Positions 51,770 through 60,059 of a DNA stretch of 64,000 nucleotides are shown here, one piece after another. Position numbers and translations under genes: made by a program. Origin of the DNA: Oscillospiraceae bacterium (GTDB lineage Bacteria; Bacillota; Clostridia; Oscillospirales; Ruminococcaceae); the NCBI GenBank assembly GCA_022835495.1, contig BQOK01000001.1, positions 2,356,001 to 2,420,000 on the forward strand. Reading direction: 5' to 3'. Position 1 is the first letter of the stretch. Every line of letters starts with the position of its first letter. Under the pieces are notes generated by a model that ran no database searches, had not been told where the DNA came from, and was given only the letters and a program-made list of their open reading frames with translations.

Positions 51770-53068
51770 CTATTTCTTCTCCTGTGCCGCCTCCCACCGG
51801 GCGTTCCAGCGTTCCAGCGCGGCGGGCAGGCCGGCTGCGGGGGTGGCGTCCAGCAGCTCGGCGGGCAGCTCATACACGCTCCGCCCGTCATACCGCAGGG
51901 GCTGCCCGTCCTCCCCGCTGGGCCAGCGCATCTGCACCGAGTAAGCGGCCGGGCGCACCCCCTCGGCCTGCATGGCCGCGTCCAAAGCCAGCAGCGCCTC
52001 GGCCAGCGCTTTCCATTCGTCGGCCCGGCCGCTCACCACCCACGCGGTGAGTTCAAAGGGCGCGGGCAGCCGGTCCAGCCGCAGCAGCTGGTCCAGTTCC
52101 ACCCTGGGCGCTTCATCCGTCGCCCACTCAGCAAAGGCAAATTCCAGCTCCAGGCCGCTCTTTTTCCGCAGGGTCGCCTCTGCCCAGTCGCCCAGCTCCT
52201 GCCGCAGCCGTTCCTCGGTGTTTCTGCCGCTGGCCACAAATTCCCCGTAGCTGTCGGTCAGGGCCCCCTGTTCCCGGTAAACGGAAAAGCGGGTGTCCGG
52301 GCTGGAAGGGCTGGTCACCTGGCTGAAATAACCGCCGGTCTTGAAGCTGTAAACGGCAAATCCCGCCTCATAATCCGCCTCCGGATACATCTGGCGCACA
52401 TAGCTGCGCGCCTGGGCGGTGAGCCACAGCCGGGTAAAGATCTCCCCGTTCAGCTGCACATAGGTGCCCGCGAGCCCCGCCGCCAAAGCCAGGGCCGCCG
52501 CGCCGGCGCCCAGCCTGTGCCACAGCGGGCGGCCGGAGCCCTTTTTCAGGGCGCAGTGCAGCAGGGCCGCCGCCAGCCAGCCCAGCAGCACCAGCAAAGC
52601 ATAGATCACGCCATACATCAAAAAGCCGAGCAGTTCCCCCGTCCCGGGCTGGGCTGCCCAGCGCAGCCCGCCCCAGCCCAGGGTCAGCAGCACCGCCAGG
52701 GGCGCGGCCAGCAGCCCTTTTTCCCTCAAAAAGCCATACATCGCCCCGCCCAGCAGCGGCATGATGGCGGCGTTGTAAAACACCCCGGCCCCGCCGGTCA
52801 GCCCTACCCCGGCCAGCGCTCCCAGCGCCACCAGGCAGAGCACCGCTCCCCCCAGCTTCCGGCGCACCTTTTTCAGCACCGCCGCGTCGTCGGGGGGGCG
52901 GGGGGGCTCCGGCTCTGCGCCCCGGCCTCCCTGCAGCAGCGCCGCGCAGCCCGGGCATTCCTCCGCGTGGGCGCGCACCGCGGCTTCGCTCTCCGCGCCG
53001 GCCACCCCATCCCTCACCAGAGGCAGAAGATCCCGGCAAACGCCGCAGCCGATCTTGCTCTCACTCAT
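51770..53068 (-). CDS. Zinc-finger anti-sigma factor with multi-span membrane domain
   Basis: ATG 53068 has GGGAGGGG ahead. The 432-residue product begins with a ZAS-type zinc anti-sigma domain (CGVCRDLLPLVRDG, then HAEECPGC). It has about five hydrophobic helices (about 70-215) and a long extracellular C-terminal domain with no known family. It overlaps the sigma gene by 8 bp. Such proteins hold the sigma factor until an envelope signal arrives. Confidence 0.82.
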   Translation of the reverse strand: MSESKIGCGVCRDLLPLVRDGVAGAESEAAVRAHAEECPGCAALLQGGRGAEPEPPRPPDDAAVLKKVRRKLGGAVLCLVALGALAGVGLTGGAGVFYNAAIMPLLGGAMYGFLREKGLLAAPLAVLLTLGWGGLRWAAQPGTGELLGFLMYGVIYALLVLLGWLAAALLHCALKKGSGRPLWHRLGAGAAALALAAGLAGTYVQLNGEIFTRLWLTAQARSYVRQMYPEADYEAGFAVYSFKTGGYFSQVTSPSSPDTRFSVYREQGALTDSYGEFVASGRNTEERLRQELGDWAEATLRKKSGLELEFAFAEWATDEAPRVELDQLLRLDRLPAPFELTAWVVSGRADEWKALAEALLALDAAMQAEGVRPAAYSVQMRWPSGEDGQPLRYDGRSVYELPAELLDATPAAGLPAALERWNARWEAAQEKK

Positions 53069-53552
53069 AAAACCCCTCCCTTTCCAGCGCCTCCCGCAGC
53101 GCTCTGCGGGTGCGGAAATCAATCACCCGGGCGCTGGCCTCGCTCACGCCGCATGCCTCGGCGATCTGTGCAAAAGGCCAGCCCGCCAGCCGCATCCGCA
53201 CGATCTCTTGGCTCCGCGCGGCCTGCTGCCCCAGCAGCTCCAGGGCGCGGGCCGCCGCCTGGCGCGCGGCTGCCCGGTCCTCCACATTCTCCGCAAGCTC
53301 CTCCGCCAGGCGTTCTTCCCATGCTCTCTCCCGCCCCGCCCGGCGCAGCGTGTGCCGCCACACGTTGTGCGCAATGCCGAACAGCCAAGTCTTTACCGGC
53401 GCGCCGCCCCGGTAGCCGGGCAGCGCGCGCAGCGCCTGGTAAAAGGTTTCGGCCAGCAGCTCTTCGGCCTGGTGCTCATCGCGGCACAGGCTCAAAAGGT
53501 AGCGGTACACCGCGCCCCGGTAAAGCAGATACAGCTGTTCCAGATTCTCCAC
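53061..53552 (-). CDS. Second ECF sigma factor
   Basis: GTG 53552 has GGGGG ahead. The 163-residue product has region 2 (about 5-75; DEHQAEELLAETFYQALRAL, KTWLFGIAHNVWR) and region 4 (about 105-160; GWPFAQIAEACGVSEASARV). It is coupled to the zinc anti-sigma gene. A TTGTAACA box at 53608-53615 may be part of an ECF promoter, but the -10 is unclear. Confidence 0.92.
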   Translation of the reverse strand: MENLEQLYLLYRGAVYRYLLSLCRDEHQAEELLAETFYQALRALPGYRGGAPVKTWLFGIAHNVWRHTLRRAGRERAWEERLAEELAENVEDRAAARQAAARALELLGQQAARSQEIVRMRLAGWPFAQIAEACGVSEASARVIDFRTRRALREALEREGFYE

Positions 53553-53664
53553 CGCGCCGCCCCCTTTTTGCCCTTTTCCTGTATATAAGTGCCCTGGGCG
53601 CTGCTTTTGTTACAAGCGCAAAAAACAACGCGGAGCCGGCCCCCCGCCGCGCCCCGCGCCGTTT

Positions 53665-54219
53665 TTATTGCGTCCCCAGGTCCCGCAGCAGCACTTCCAG
53701 CCGCTCGGGCATGCTCTCGATCAGCAATTCCACCATCTGGGCGGGGCTGCGTTTCATGCCGCTCACCGCCCACTGCGCCGTCATCTGGATGGACCCGCGG
53801 CAATACATCTCCAGCAAAAATTGGGTGTCGCCGTCCAGCGGGCCGGTCTTTCTGCAAATGATGTCGCTGTAAAAGCGGTAGATGTACTCATAGTCGTAGG
53901 CCATCAGGCTGTTTGCGTCGTGGCTGCCGAAGGCACAGGCAAAAAAGCTCTGCTCCGCCTTGATAAAGTTGAACTTGTTCAGCAGCCCTTCCCGCAGGGT
54001 CAGGCTCACGCCCATCTCCTTGAAGGATTGTTCCACGAGCCGCTCAAAGTACCAGTTCACCAGGTCGTATTTGTCCAAAAAGCAGCGGTAGAAGGTCTGG
54101 CGGCTCACCCCGCACCCCTCCACGATCTGTTTCACCGTGATCTTGTCCAGCGGTTCCCTGCGCACCAGCTCCTTGAGCGAAGCCGCCAGCTTGTACCGTG
54201 TTTTCAGGCCTGCGTCCAT
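53665..54219 (-). CDS. TetR-family regulator
   Basis: The 184-residue protein has the TetR HTH (DKITVKQIVEGCGVSRQTFYRCFLDKYDLVNWYF, about 24-57) and a C-terminal helical domain of the TetR_C_8/DhaS type (FYSDIICRKTG, YCRGSIQMTAQWAVSG). Relatives regulate dihydroxyacetone or small-metabolite genes, but no such target is adjacent. ATG 54219 has GGAGGGGGG ahead. Confidence 0.88.
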   Translation of the reverse strand: MDAGLKTRYKLAASLKELVRREPLDKITVKQIVEGCGVSRQTFYRCFLDKYDLVNWYFERLVEQSFKEMGVSLTLREGLLNKFNFIKAEQSFFACAFGSHDANSLMAYDYEYIYRFYSDIICRKTGPLDGDTQFLLEMYCRGSIQMTAQWAVSGMKRSPAQMVELLIESMPERLEVLLRDLGTQ

Positions 54220-54306
54220 GGGCGCCCCCCTCCTTCGGCATTGGTTTTCCCGCCTTCCGGCCCGGCAGCCGGTTCCCCGCGCCGGTCAAAAGCAAAGTTC
54301 ATCCTT

Positions 54307-54335
54307 ATGATACCATAAACCCGGCCCGCCTGCAA
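54307..54335 (-). promoter_or_regulatory. Promoter of the TetR gene
   Basis: TTGCAG and TATCAT are 17 bp apart on the minus strand. Confidence 0.5.
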
Positions 54336-54367
54336 AGGCCGGCCCTGGTCAAGCGCCCCTCAGATCG

Positions 54368-54387
54368 GCCCCGCCGAATTCCGGGGC
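54368..54387 (+). terminator. Plus-strand terminator with no visible upstream gene
   Basis: GCCCCG pairs with CGGGGC around an 8-nt loop and is followed on the plus strand by TTTTCTTTTTTC. The nearest upstream genes are on the minus strand. It may end an unannotated small RNA. 54388-54520 holds the leader of the lipoprotein gene. Confidence 0.5.
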
Positions 54388-54520
54388 TTTTCTTTTTTCT
54401 TTTTTTCTGCAATAATAAAGGGCGCTTGTTTGTGTTGTAAGTAACCGGGCCGGCGGCCGGGCATACTAGCACCAGCGCCCTGCAATACGGACCGACCAAT
54501 GAAAAAGGAGATAAAACACA

Positions 54521-55081
54521 ATGAAAAAATCCGCATTCTTTCTCGCCCTTGTAATGGGCCTTTCCCTTCTGGCAGGCTGCGCCGGCAAACCGGCATCTTC
54601 CGGTTCTTCCGGCTCTGCGGGCTCTGCGGGCGGCGCCTCCTCCGGCGCTTCCAGCGCGCCCGCCGGCCCCCAGGGCACCCTGGAAGAGATCATGGACAAG
54701 GTATTCGAGGGCATTCCCGAAGACGAAATGCCCATGCTCATGCCTGCCGACATGAACGAGGGCAGCAAATATATGCCTCTCACTGTCGATAATTCCGAGT
54801 ACAACGTGGGCGTCCCCCGCGACGCCTACAAAGAAGGCATCGCCGCCGAATCGGCCATCAGCGCCATCGCCCACTCGGTCTGCCTGCTTCGCGCCGACAG
54901 CGCCGAGGCCGCCGCGCAGCTTGCCAAGGATGTGGAGGCGAATGCCGACCCCCGCAAGTGGGTCTGTGTGGAGGCCGAAAAGAAGATCGTGCGCCAGTCC
55001 GGCGACGTGGTCATCCTCATCATGACCAGCGCCGACCTGGCCGACCGGCTGGACGCCAACTTCCAGGCCCTTGCCGGATAA
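54521..55081 (+). CDS. Small lipoprotein, DUF4358-like
   Basis: The 186-residue protein has a lipoprotein signal with lipobox LLAGC (Cys about 21), a Gly/Ser/Ala linker and a small domain: LEEIMDKVFEGIPEDEMPML, then AIAHSVCLLRADSAEAA, NADPRKWVCVEAEKKIV and GDVVILIMTSAD. The order and spacing resemble DUF4358 proteins, which often precede DHHW or MBOAT genes. ATG 54521 has AAAGGAG ahead. The next gene begins 2 bp after its stop, so the pair works together outside the membrane. Confidence 0.75.
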   Translation: MKKSAFFLALVMGLSLLAGCAGKPASSGSSGSAGSAGGASSGASSAPAGPQGTLEEIMDKVFEGIPEDEMPMLMPADMNEGSKYMPLTVDNSEYNVGVPRDAYKEGIAAESAISAIAHSVCLLRADSAEAAAQLAKDVEANADPRKWVCVEAEKKIVRQSGDVVILIMTSADLADRLDANFQALAG

Positions 55082-55082
55082 G

Positions 55083-56015
55083 ATGCGCAGAAAACATGCG
55101 CTTGCCCTCGCCGCGGCCCTGCTGGCCCTTTTGCTGCTTGCCTTTGGCGCTCTGGGCTGGGCCCGCGCGCAAAAGCTCCGGCGGCAGGCCGCCCAGGCCG
55201 GTATCTGGCAGGCCGGCGGCCACTGGGGCGAAGCCCTGAAAGGCGGCGGCGCCGAAAGCGGGGAAAAATTTGCCCGCAAGCTGCTGGAGCTTCGGGCCGC
55301 CCAGTTCCCGGGGGCGGAGCACGTATCCTGTGCGCTGATCCCGGACAAGGGGTATTACCTGCAGGGCCAGGGCGCGCCGGAATACGATTATCAGGCGCTT
55401 TTCTCCGCCGTGCAGCAGGGCCTTGCGGGCAGCGGCGTCGCCTGGGTGGACCTCTCGGGGGCCCTCTCGGCCTCCGATTACTATACCACCGACAGTCACT
55501 GGCGGCAGGAGCGCCTTCAGCCCGTGCTGGACGCGCTGGGCGCTTCCCTGGGCTTTTCCGTTTCGCTCGGCGATTTTCAGCCCAACAGCGTGCAGGGCTT
55601 TGTGGGCGCTTATGGCAAATACGGCGCAAAGCCCGCCGAGGAACTGGTGTATCTCACCAGTCCCGCCACCGGCGCGGCCGTGGCCGACAATTTTCAGCAC
55701 CCTGAATCCACCGCCGTCTATGACCTCTCCCGGCTGAAAAGCGAGGTCCCCTACGACGTGTTCCTCGCGGGCGCCACCCCCCTGGTCACCATCACAAACC
55801 AGGCCGCCGCCTCTGCCCGGGAACTGGTGATCTTCCGCGATTCCTACGCCAGCAGCCTTGCGCCGCTGCTCGTGGGGGAATACCGCACCATCACGCTGGT
55901 CGATATCCGCTATATGGCCAGCGGGCTGGTGCCCCAATACGTGGACTTTACCGGCAAGGACGTGCTGTTTTTGTACAGCGTGTTTGTGGCGGACCAAAGC
56001 GCAATGCTGCGCTGA
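55083..56015 (+). CDS. DHHW-family membrane protein (SGNH/AlgJ-like)
   Basis: ATG 55083 is 2 bp after the lipoprotein stop. An in-frame TTG at 55071 is an alternative. The 310-residue product has an N-terminal transmembrane helix (about 7-27) and an extracellular domain. Its YYTTDSHWRQERLQPVLDAL is the DHHW motif and VIFRDSYASSLAPLLVGEY the second block of this SGNH-like family. Relatives take part in O-acetylation or D-alanylation of surface polymers. No MBOAT partner is adjacent. Confidence 0.8.
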   Translation: MRRKHALALAAALLALLLLAFGALGWARAQKLRRQAAQAGIWQAGGHWGEALKGGGAESGEKFARKLLELRAAQFPGAEHVSCALIPDKGYYLQGQGAPEYDYQALFSAVQQGLAGSGVAWVDLSGALSASDYYTTDSHWRQERLQPVLDALGASLGFSVSLGDFQPNSVQGFVGAYGKYGAKPAEELVYLTSPATGAAVADNFQHPESTAVYDLSRLKSEVPYDVFLAGATPLVTITNQAAASARELVIFRDSYASSLAPLLVGEYRTITLVDIRYMASGLVPQYVDFTGKDVLFLYSVFVADQSAMLR

Positions 56016-56030
56016 ATCAAACCCGTTTGC

Positions 56031-56054
56031 GGGGCGCCCTTTCACGGGCGCCCC
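56031..56054 (+). terminator. Terminator of the lipoprotein-DHHW operon
   Basis: GGGGCGCCC pairs with GGGCGCCCC, followed by GCCTTTTTT. Confidence 0.88.
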
Positions 56055-56077
56055 GCCTTTTTTGCGCAGGTTTCGCA

Positions 56078-56106
56078 TTGCAACCTTGTGCCGTTCATGC
56101 TATACT
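56078..56106 (+). promoter_or_regulatory. Promoter of the EAL phosphodiesterase gene
   Basis: TTGCAA and TATACT are 17 bp apart, with a leader of about 82 nt. Confidence 0.75.
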
Positions 56107-56194
56107 GTCAAAGAATAATTCAAAATCAACGGGGTCGCCCGGCTCTGTAGTTTTTACACCGCCCCGGGGCGCATGGGAAAGAAGTGGAGCTTGT

Positions 56195-57640
56195 ATGGGT
56201 TTTACCGCCAACACGGCGTTTGTGGTGCTGGCCGGCTGTGCGGGGGCGCTGCTGTCCGCCCTGCTGCTGGGGGCGTCCTTCCTTCTGTTCCGCCGCCGGC
56301 ACAAGAGCAGCCGCAGGGCCCTGTGGGAACAGGCGTATGTTGACCCCGTCACCGGCGGCCCCACCCGCCTGCGTTTTGAGCGCGACGCCGAGGCCCTGGC
56401 TTCGGCCGCCGCCCCGGGCAGCTACGCGGTGGTGGACATAAACCTCTACCACTTCCGCTTTATGAACAATCTGTTCGGCCGGGCGGAAGGCGACCGCATC
56501 CTCCGCCATATCTATACCACCTGCTCCGCCCGGCTGCAGCCGGGCGAACTGATCTGCCACATTGCCGCCGACGATTTCCGGTTTCTTCTGCATTTTTCCG
56601 GGCAGGACTCCATGGTCAGCCGGGTGCAGGAGATGGCCGAAGCGGCAAACGAGTTCAACAACGAACTCACCGATCATTATTATCTCTGGTTCAAAGCCGG
56701 CGTGAGCGTGGTGGACGGCACGGCCGACACCTTTGCCTCTTATCTCGACTACGCAAAGATCGCCTGCAAGGAAAACGGCCCGGGCCGCCCCGCCTGCCGG
56801 TGCACCTGCACATTTTACGAGCCGCGCCAGCGCGAGCAGGCCCTGCGGGAGCAGACCATCTACAACAACATGGCCGCCGCGCTGGAACAGGGCGAATTCC
56901 AGGTGTATCTGCAGCCCAAGGTAAACTGCTTTACCGGCCGCATTGTGGGGGCCGAAGCGCTCACCCGCTGGGTGGACCCCGAAAAAGGGCTTGTGATGCC
57001 CGCCGAATTCATCCCCGTGCTGGAGCACAGCGGTTTTATTACCAAGCTTGACCTGTACGTGTTCGGGCAGGTGTGCGCCACCCTGCGCGGCTGGCTGGAC
57101 GCGGGGCTGGAGCCGGTTCCCATCTCCATCAATTTTTCCCGCGCCAGCCTGTGGCAGCCCCATGTGATGGAGCAATACGACCGGCTCCGCCGCAAATACG
57201 CGGTGCCGGGCAAATACCTGGAGATCGAGCTCACCGAAACCTTTCTGGCCGACGGCGAGGGCGCCTTCGTGGCGTTGGTGGACGAGATCCACGCCCTGGG
57301 CATGCGCTGCGCCATCGACGATTTCGGCAGCGGCTATTCCGCCCTGAACCTGCTTCGCAGGGTCAAGGTCGATACCCTCAAGCTGGACCGCTCGTTCTTC
57401 CCCCGCACCGCGCCCGAGCGCGAGCGCAAGCGGGCCCTCACCCTGGTGCGCCATATTGTGGCGCTGGGGCGGGACCTCGGCACCCACATTGTGGCCGAGG
57501 GGGTCGAAGAGCGCAGCCAGGTCGAGTTTTTGCAGGGGCTGGGCCTGCACACCATCCAGGGCTTTTATTATTACCGTCCCCTGCCCCTGGACCGCTTCGA
57601 AGCCGTGGCCTTTCAAAAGGGCCAGGCCATATTCTCCTGA
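56195..57640 (+). CDS. c-di-GMP phosphodiesterase with degenerate GGDEF and active-type EAL domain
   Basis: ATG 56195 has GTGGAG ahead. The 481-residue product has one membrane helix (about 8-32), a GGDEF-fold domain (about 50-215) whose signature is AADDF and therefore cannot cyclise GTP, and an EAL domain (about 230-470). The EAL catalytic set is present: GAEALTRW, SINFSR, EIELTETF, IDDFGSGYS, KLDRSFF and VAEGVE. It should hydrolyse c-di-GMP and balance the cyclase at 11975. The degenerate domain may bind GTP as a regulator. Confidence 0.92.
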   Translation: MGFTANTAFVVLAGCAGALLSALLLGASFLLFRRRHKSSRRALWEQAYVDPVTGGPTRLRFERDAEALASAAAPGSYAVVDINLYHFRFMNNLFGRAEGDRILRHIYTTCSARLQPGELICHIAADDFRFLLHFSGQDSMVSRVQEMAEAANEFNNELTDHYYLWFKAGVSVVDGTADTFASYLDYAKIACKENGPGRPACRCTCTFYEPRQREQALREQTIYNNMAAALEQGEFQVYLQPKVNCFTGRIVGAEALTRWVDPEKGLVMPAEFIPVLEHSGFITKLDLYVFGQVCATLRGWLDAGLEPVPISINFSRASLWQPHVMEQYDRLRRKYAVPGKYLEIELTETFLADGEGAFVALVDEIHALGMRCAIDDFGSGYSALNLLRRVKVDTLKLDRSFFPRTAPERERKRALTLVRHIVALGRDLGTHIVAEGVEERSQVEFLQGLGLHTIQGFYYYRPLPLDRFEAVAFQKGQAIFS

Positions 57641-57649
57641 ACGCGCCGG

Positions 57650-57676
57650 CGGGCCGGAACCTTGTGTTCCGGCCCG
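57650..57676 (+). terminator. Terminator of the phosphodiesterase gene
   Basis: CGGGCCGGAAC pairs with GTTCCGGCCCG around a 5-nt loop, then TTTTCTATTTT. Confidence 0.9.
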
Positions 57677-57733
57677 TTTTCTATTTTGCCCCGCCCCTTT
57701 GGGGTATACTACCCCGGAAAGGAGGCATTCCCT

Positions 57734-58342
57734 ATGCAGCAAATTTATGGATATGTGCGGGTTTCCAGCAAAGATCAGAACGAGGGCCGCCAGCAGCTGG
57801 CGCTGGATGAATTCGGCGTGCCGCCGGGCAACCGCTTTTTGGATAAGCTCTCCGGCAAGGACTTTGAGCGGCCGGCCTACAAACGGCTGCTGCGCAGGCT
57901 GCGCCCCGGCGATGTGCTGGTCATCAAAAGCATCGACCGCCTGGGCCGCGATTACGAGGAAATTCAGAACCAGTGGCGGGTGATCACCAAGGAAAAACGT
58001 GCGGACATCGTGGTGCTGGACATGGCCCTGCTCGACACCCGCAAAAAGGACCGCGACCTGACCGGCACATTTATTGCCGATCTGGTGCTGCAGATCCTCT
58101 CCTATGTGGCGCAGACCGAGCGCGAGGCCATCCGCCAGCGCCAGCGCGAGGGCATCCGCGCCGCGCAGCTGGCCGGGGTGCGGTTCGGCCGCCCGCCCAA
58201 GCCTGTCCCCCCTGAATTCGAGGCCTGGCTGGCGCGCTGGCGCACCGGGTCGGCCAGTTCGCGGCAGGCGGCCGCGGCACTGGGCATCGCGCAGGACACC
58301 TTTCTCCGCTGGGCGCGCCGCACGCCCAGCTGCGACAAATAG
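57734..58342 (+). CDS. Serine recombinase (resolvase/invertase family)
   Basis: ATG 57734 has AAAGGAGG ahead. The 202-residue product has the catalytic N-terminus (YGYVRVSSKDQ, Ser about 11), LVIKSIDRLGRDYEEI, the long E helix ILSYVAQTEREAIRQRQREG and a C-terminal HTH (GRPPKP then RQAAAALGIAQDTFLRWARR). It could be a host-encoded invertase or a relic of an element. Its stop codon lies inside the first of two AATAGTAGACTTT repeats. Confidence 0.9.
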   Translation: MQQIYGYVRVSSKDQNEGRQQLALDEFGVPPGNRFLDKLSGKDFERPAYKRLLRRLRPGDVLVIKSIDRLGRDYEEIQNQWRVITKEKRADIVVLDMALLDTRKKDRDLTGTFIADLVLQILSYVAQTEREAIRQRQREGIRAAQLAGVRFGRPPKPVPPEFEAWLARWRTGSASSRQAAAALGIAQDTFLRWARRTPSCDK

Positions 58343-58372
58343 TAGACTTTTCCTTTCAAAATAGTAGACTTT
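58338..58372. repeat. Two AATAGTAGACTTT direct repeats, 22-bp period, at the end of the recombinase gene
   Basis: Identical 13-bp copies start at 58338 and 58360, two helical turns apart. A related inverted copy (AAAGTCTGCTTT) lies near 58445. They could be binding sites of the recombinase. Confidence 0.65.
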
Positions 58373-58483
58373 ACCAAGCAGCCGTTCTACATACATCACA
58401 GCGGGGCAAAAAGCGTTTTTTTCATTATAAATCAGCTGAACGGAAAAGTCTGCTTTATCGTGCAGGCCGGAAAGGAGCATTCT

Positions 58484-58741
58484 ATGCGCACCCAGGACCC
58501 CGATCTGCTCGAAACCCTCGCCGCGGCGGCAGGCTGCGACTACCTCTCGGATCTTCGGCTGCCCACCCACCGCGCCGCGCTGCGCCTGGCCGTCCAGGGC
58601 TGCGCCGCCGAAGACTATCCCGCCCGCCAGTGGCAGGAGGCGCTCGGTTACCTGTGCGGCGCCTCCCCCTCTTCCCTGCCGGCAGACCAGGCACGGGAAA
58701 AGCTGCTCGGTTTTCTCGGCGGAAAACCTGCCCGGCGCTGA
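58484..58741 (+). CDS. Small protein of unknown function (85 aa)
   Basis: ATG 58484 has AAAGGAG 6 nt ahead and the frame ends just before a strong terminator, so it is a real gene. The product is mostly helical (LLETLAAAAGCDYLSDLR and WQEALGYLCGASPSSLPADQ) with no known domain or membrane segment. It follows the serine recombinase and its repeats on the same strand. A functional link is only suggested by position. Confidence 0.7.
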   Translation: MRTQDPDLLETLAAAAGCDYLSDLRLPTHRAALRLAVQGCAAEDYPARQWQEALGYLCGASPSSLPADQAREKLLGFLGGKPARR

Positions 58742-58755
58742 GCGCGCCGTCCTTT

Positions 58756-58783
58756 GGGAAGTGCATTTGCGGATGCACTTCCC
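58756..58783 (+). terminator. Terminator after the small unknown gene
   Basis: GGGAAGTGCAT pairs with ATGCACTTCCC, followed by seven T. Confidence 0.92.
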
Positions 58784-58874
58784 ATTTTTTTGACATTTGG
58801 GCACAATTGGCCCTGTTATTTTTTGTTCAATGGCCTTATAATAAGGGCATAAGAGGAAAGTGGGGGGTCGTGCA

Positions 58875-59993
58875 ATGAATGTTCTGATTCTTTCGTGCAA
58901 CACCGGCGGGGGCCACAACGCCGCGGCGCGCGCCGTGATGGAGGCGCTGCGCCGCAGGGGGCATACCTGCAAAATGGTGGACTATCTGGCCCTTGCCAGC
59001 GACTTTGTGTCCAAAGAGGTCTGCGGCGCCTATGTATCCATCGTGAACCACGCGCCCAGCATGTTCAATCTGATCTACAAGGCGGGCGCGTTGGTCAGCA
59101 GCCCGCACCGCCGCTCGCCCATCTATTATATCAACCGCACCTACGTGCGCTTTTTGCGGCGCGAATTTGCAGCCGCGCACTACGACGCGGTGGTGGTGAG
59201 CCATATCTTTGCGGCCCAGGCCCTCACCGAGCTGCGCCGCCGGGGCGAGCTGAACATCCCGTTTCTGTGCATCGCCACCGACTATACCTGCAGCCCCTTC
59301 TGGGAAGAGGTGGACTGCGACCGCCTCACCATTCCCCATCCGGACCTTGCCCAGGAGTTCATGGACCACGGCGTGGAACCCCGCCGCCTCCTGCCCTGCG
59401 GCATCCCGGTAAGCGGCGCCTGCAACACCCTCATCAGCCACACCGAGGCCCGCCAGCAGCTCGGCCTGCCCGCCGACCGGCCTCTGGTGCTGCTTCTGGG
59501 CGGCAGCATGGGCCACGGCAGCCAAAAGGACCTCATCGACGCGCTTCTCGCCCGCAAGCGTTTCTCCCCCCACATCGCGGTGGTGTGCGGCTCCAACGAA
59601 AAGGCGAAAGCCTCGCTGGAAAAGCACTATTCCAAACGCCCCGATGACGTGACCATCCTGGGCTTTGAAAAGCGGGTTCCCCTGCTCATGCGGGCGGCCA
59701 GCGTCACCTTCACAAAGCCCGGCGGCCTTTCCAGCACCGAGGCGGCGGTGGTAAACACCCCCCTCATTTTCACCAACGCCATCCCCGGCTGCGAAACCCA
59801 TAACCAGGAGTTCTTCCTTGCCCGCGGCATGGCCTACGCGCCCGACAGCGTGTGGGCGCAAAGCAAGGCGGCCCGGCTGCTGTGCACCAGCGCCGAAAAC
59901 CTCGAAGCCATGCTCACGGCCCAGCGCGCCCATGTGCCCCAAAACGCCGCCGACGTCATCTGCGACGAACTGGAAGCCCTGCGCGCGCGGTAA
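58875..59993 (+). CDS. MGDG synthase / processive diacylglycerol glucosyltransferase-like (GT28)
   Basis: ATG 58875 has GGGGGG ahead. The 372-residue product has the MGDG-synthase N-terminal motif SCNTGGGHNAAARAVMEAL and the C-terminal UDP-sugar site: LLLGGSMGHGS, VCGSNEKAK, GFEKRVPLLMRAASV, TKPGGLSSTEAA and NQEFFLARGMA. It should add sugar to diacylglycerol at the membrane to form glycolipids or a lipoteichoic anchor. plsY follows 66 bp later, so the two form a lipid unit. TATAAT at 58837 may be its -10. Confidence 0.9.
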   Translation: MNVLILSCNTGGGHNAAARAVMEALRRRGHTCKMVDYLALASDFVSKEVCGAYVSIVNHAPSMFNLIYKAGALVSSPHRRSPIYYINRTYVRFLRREFAAAHYDAVVVSHIFAAQALTELRRRGELNIPFLCIATDYTCSPFWEEVDCDRLTIPHPDLAQEFMDHGVEPRRLLPCGIPVSGACNTLISHTEARQQLGLPADRPLVLLLGGSMGHGSQKDLIDALLARKRFSPHIAVVCGSNEKAKASLEKHYSKRPDDVTILGFEKRVPLLMRAASVTFTKPGGLSSTEAAVVNTPLIFTNAIPGCETHNQEFFLARGMAYAPDSVWAQSKAARLLCTSAENLEAMLTAQRAHVPQNAADVICDELEALRAR

Positions 59994-60059
59994 CCTCATT
60001 CCTGTTTTTACACGCCGTGTTTCTGTCTTTATGCACCACCCGGAAAGGAGGCCGGCCCC

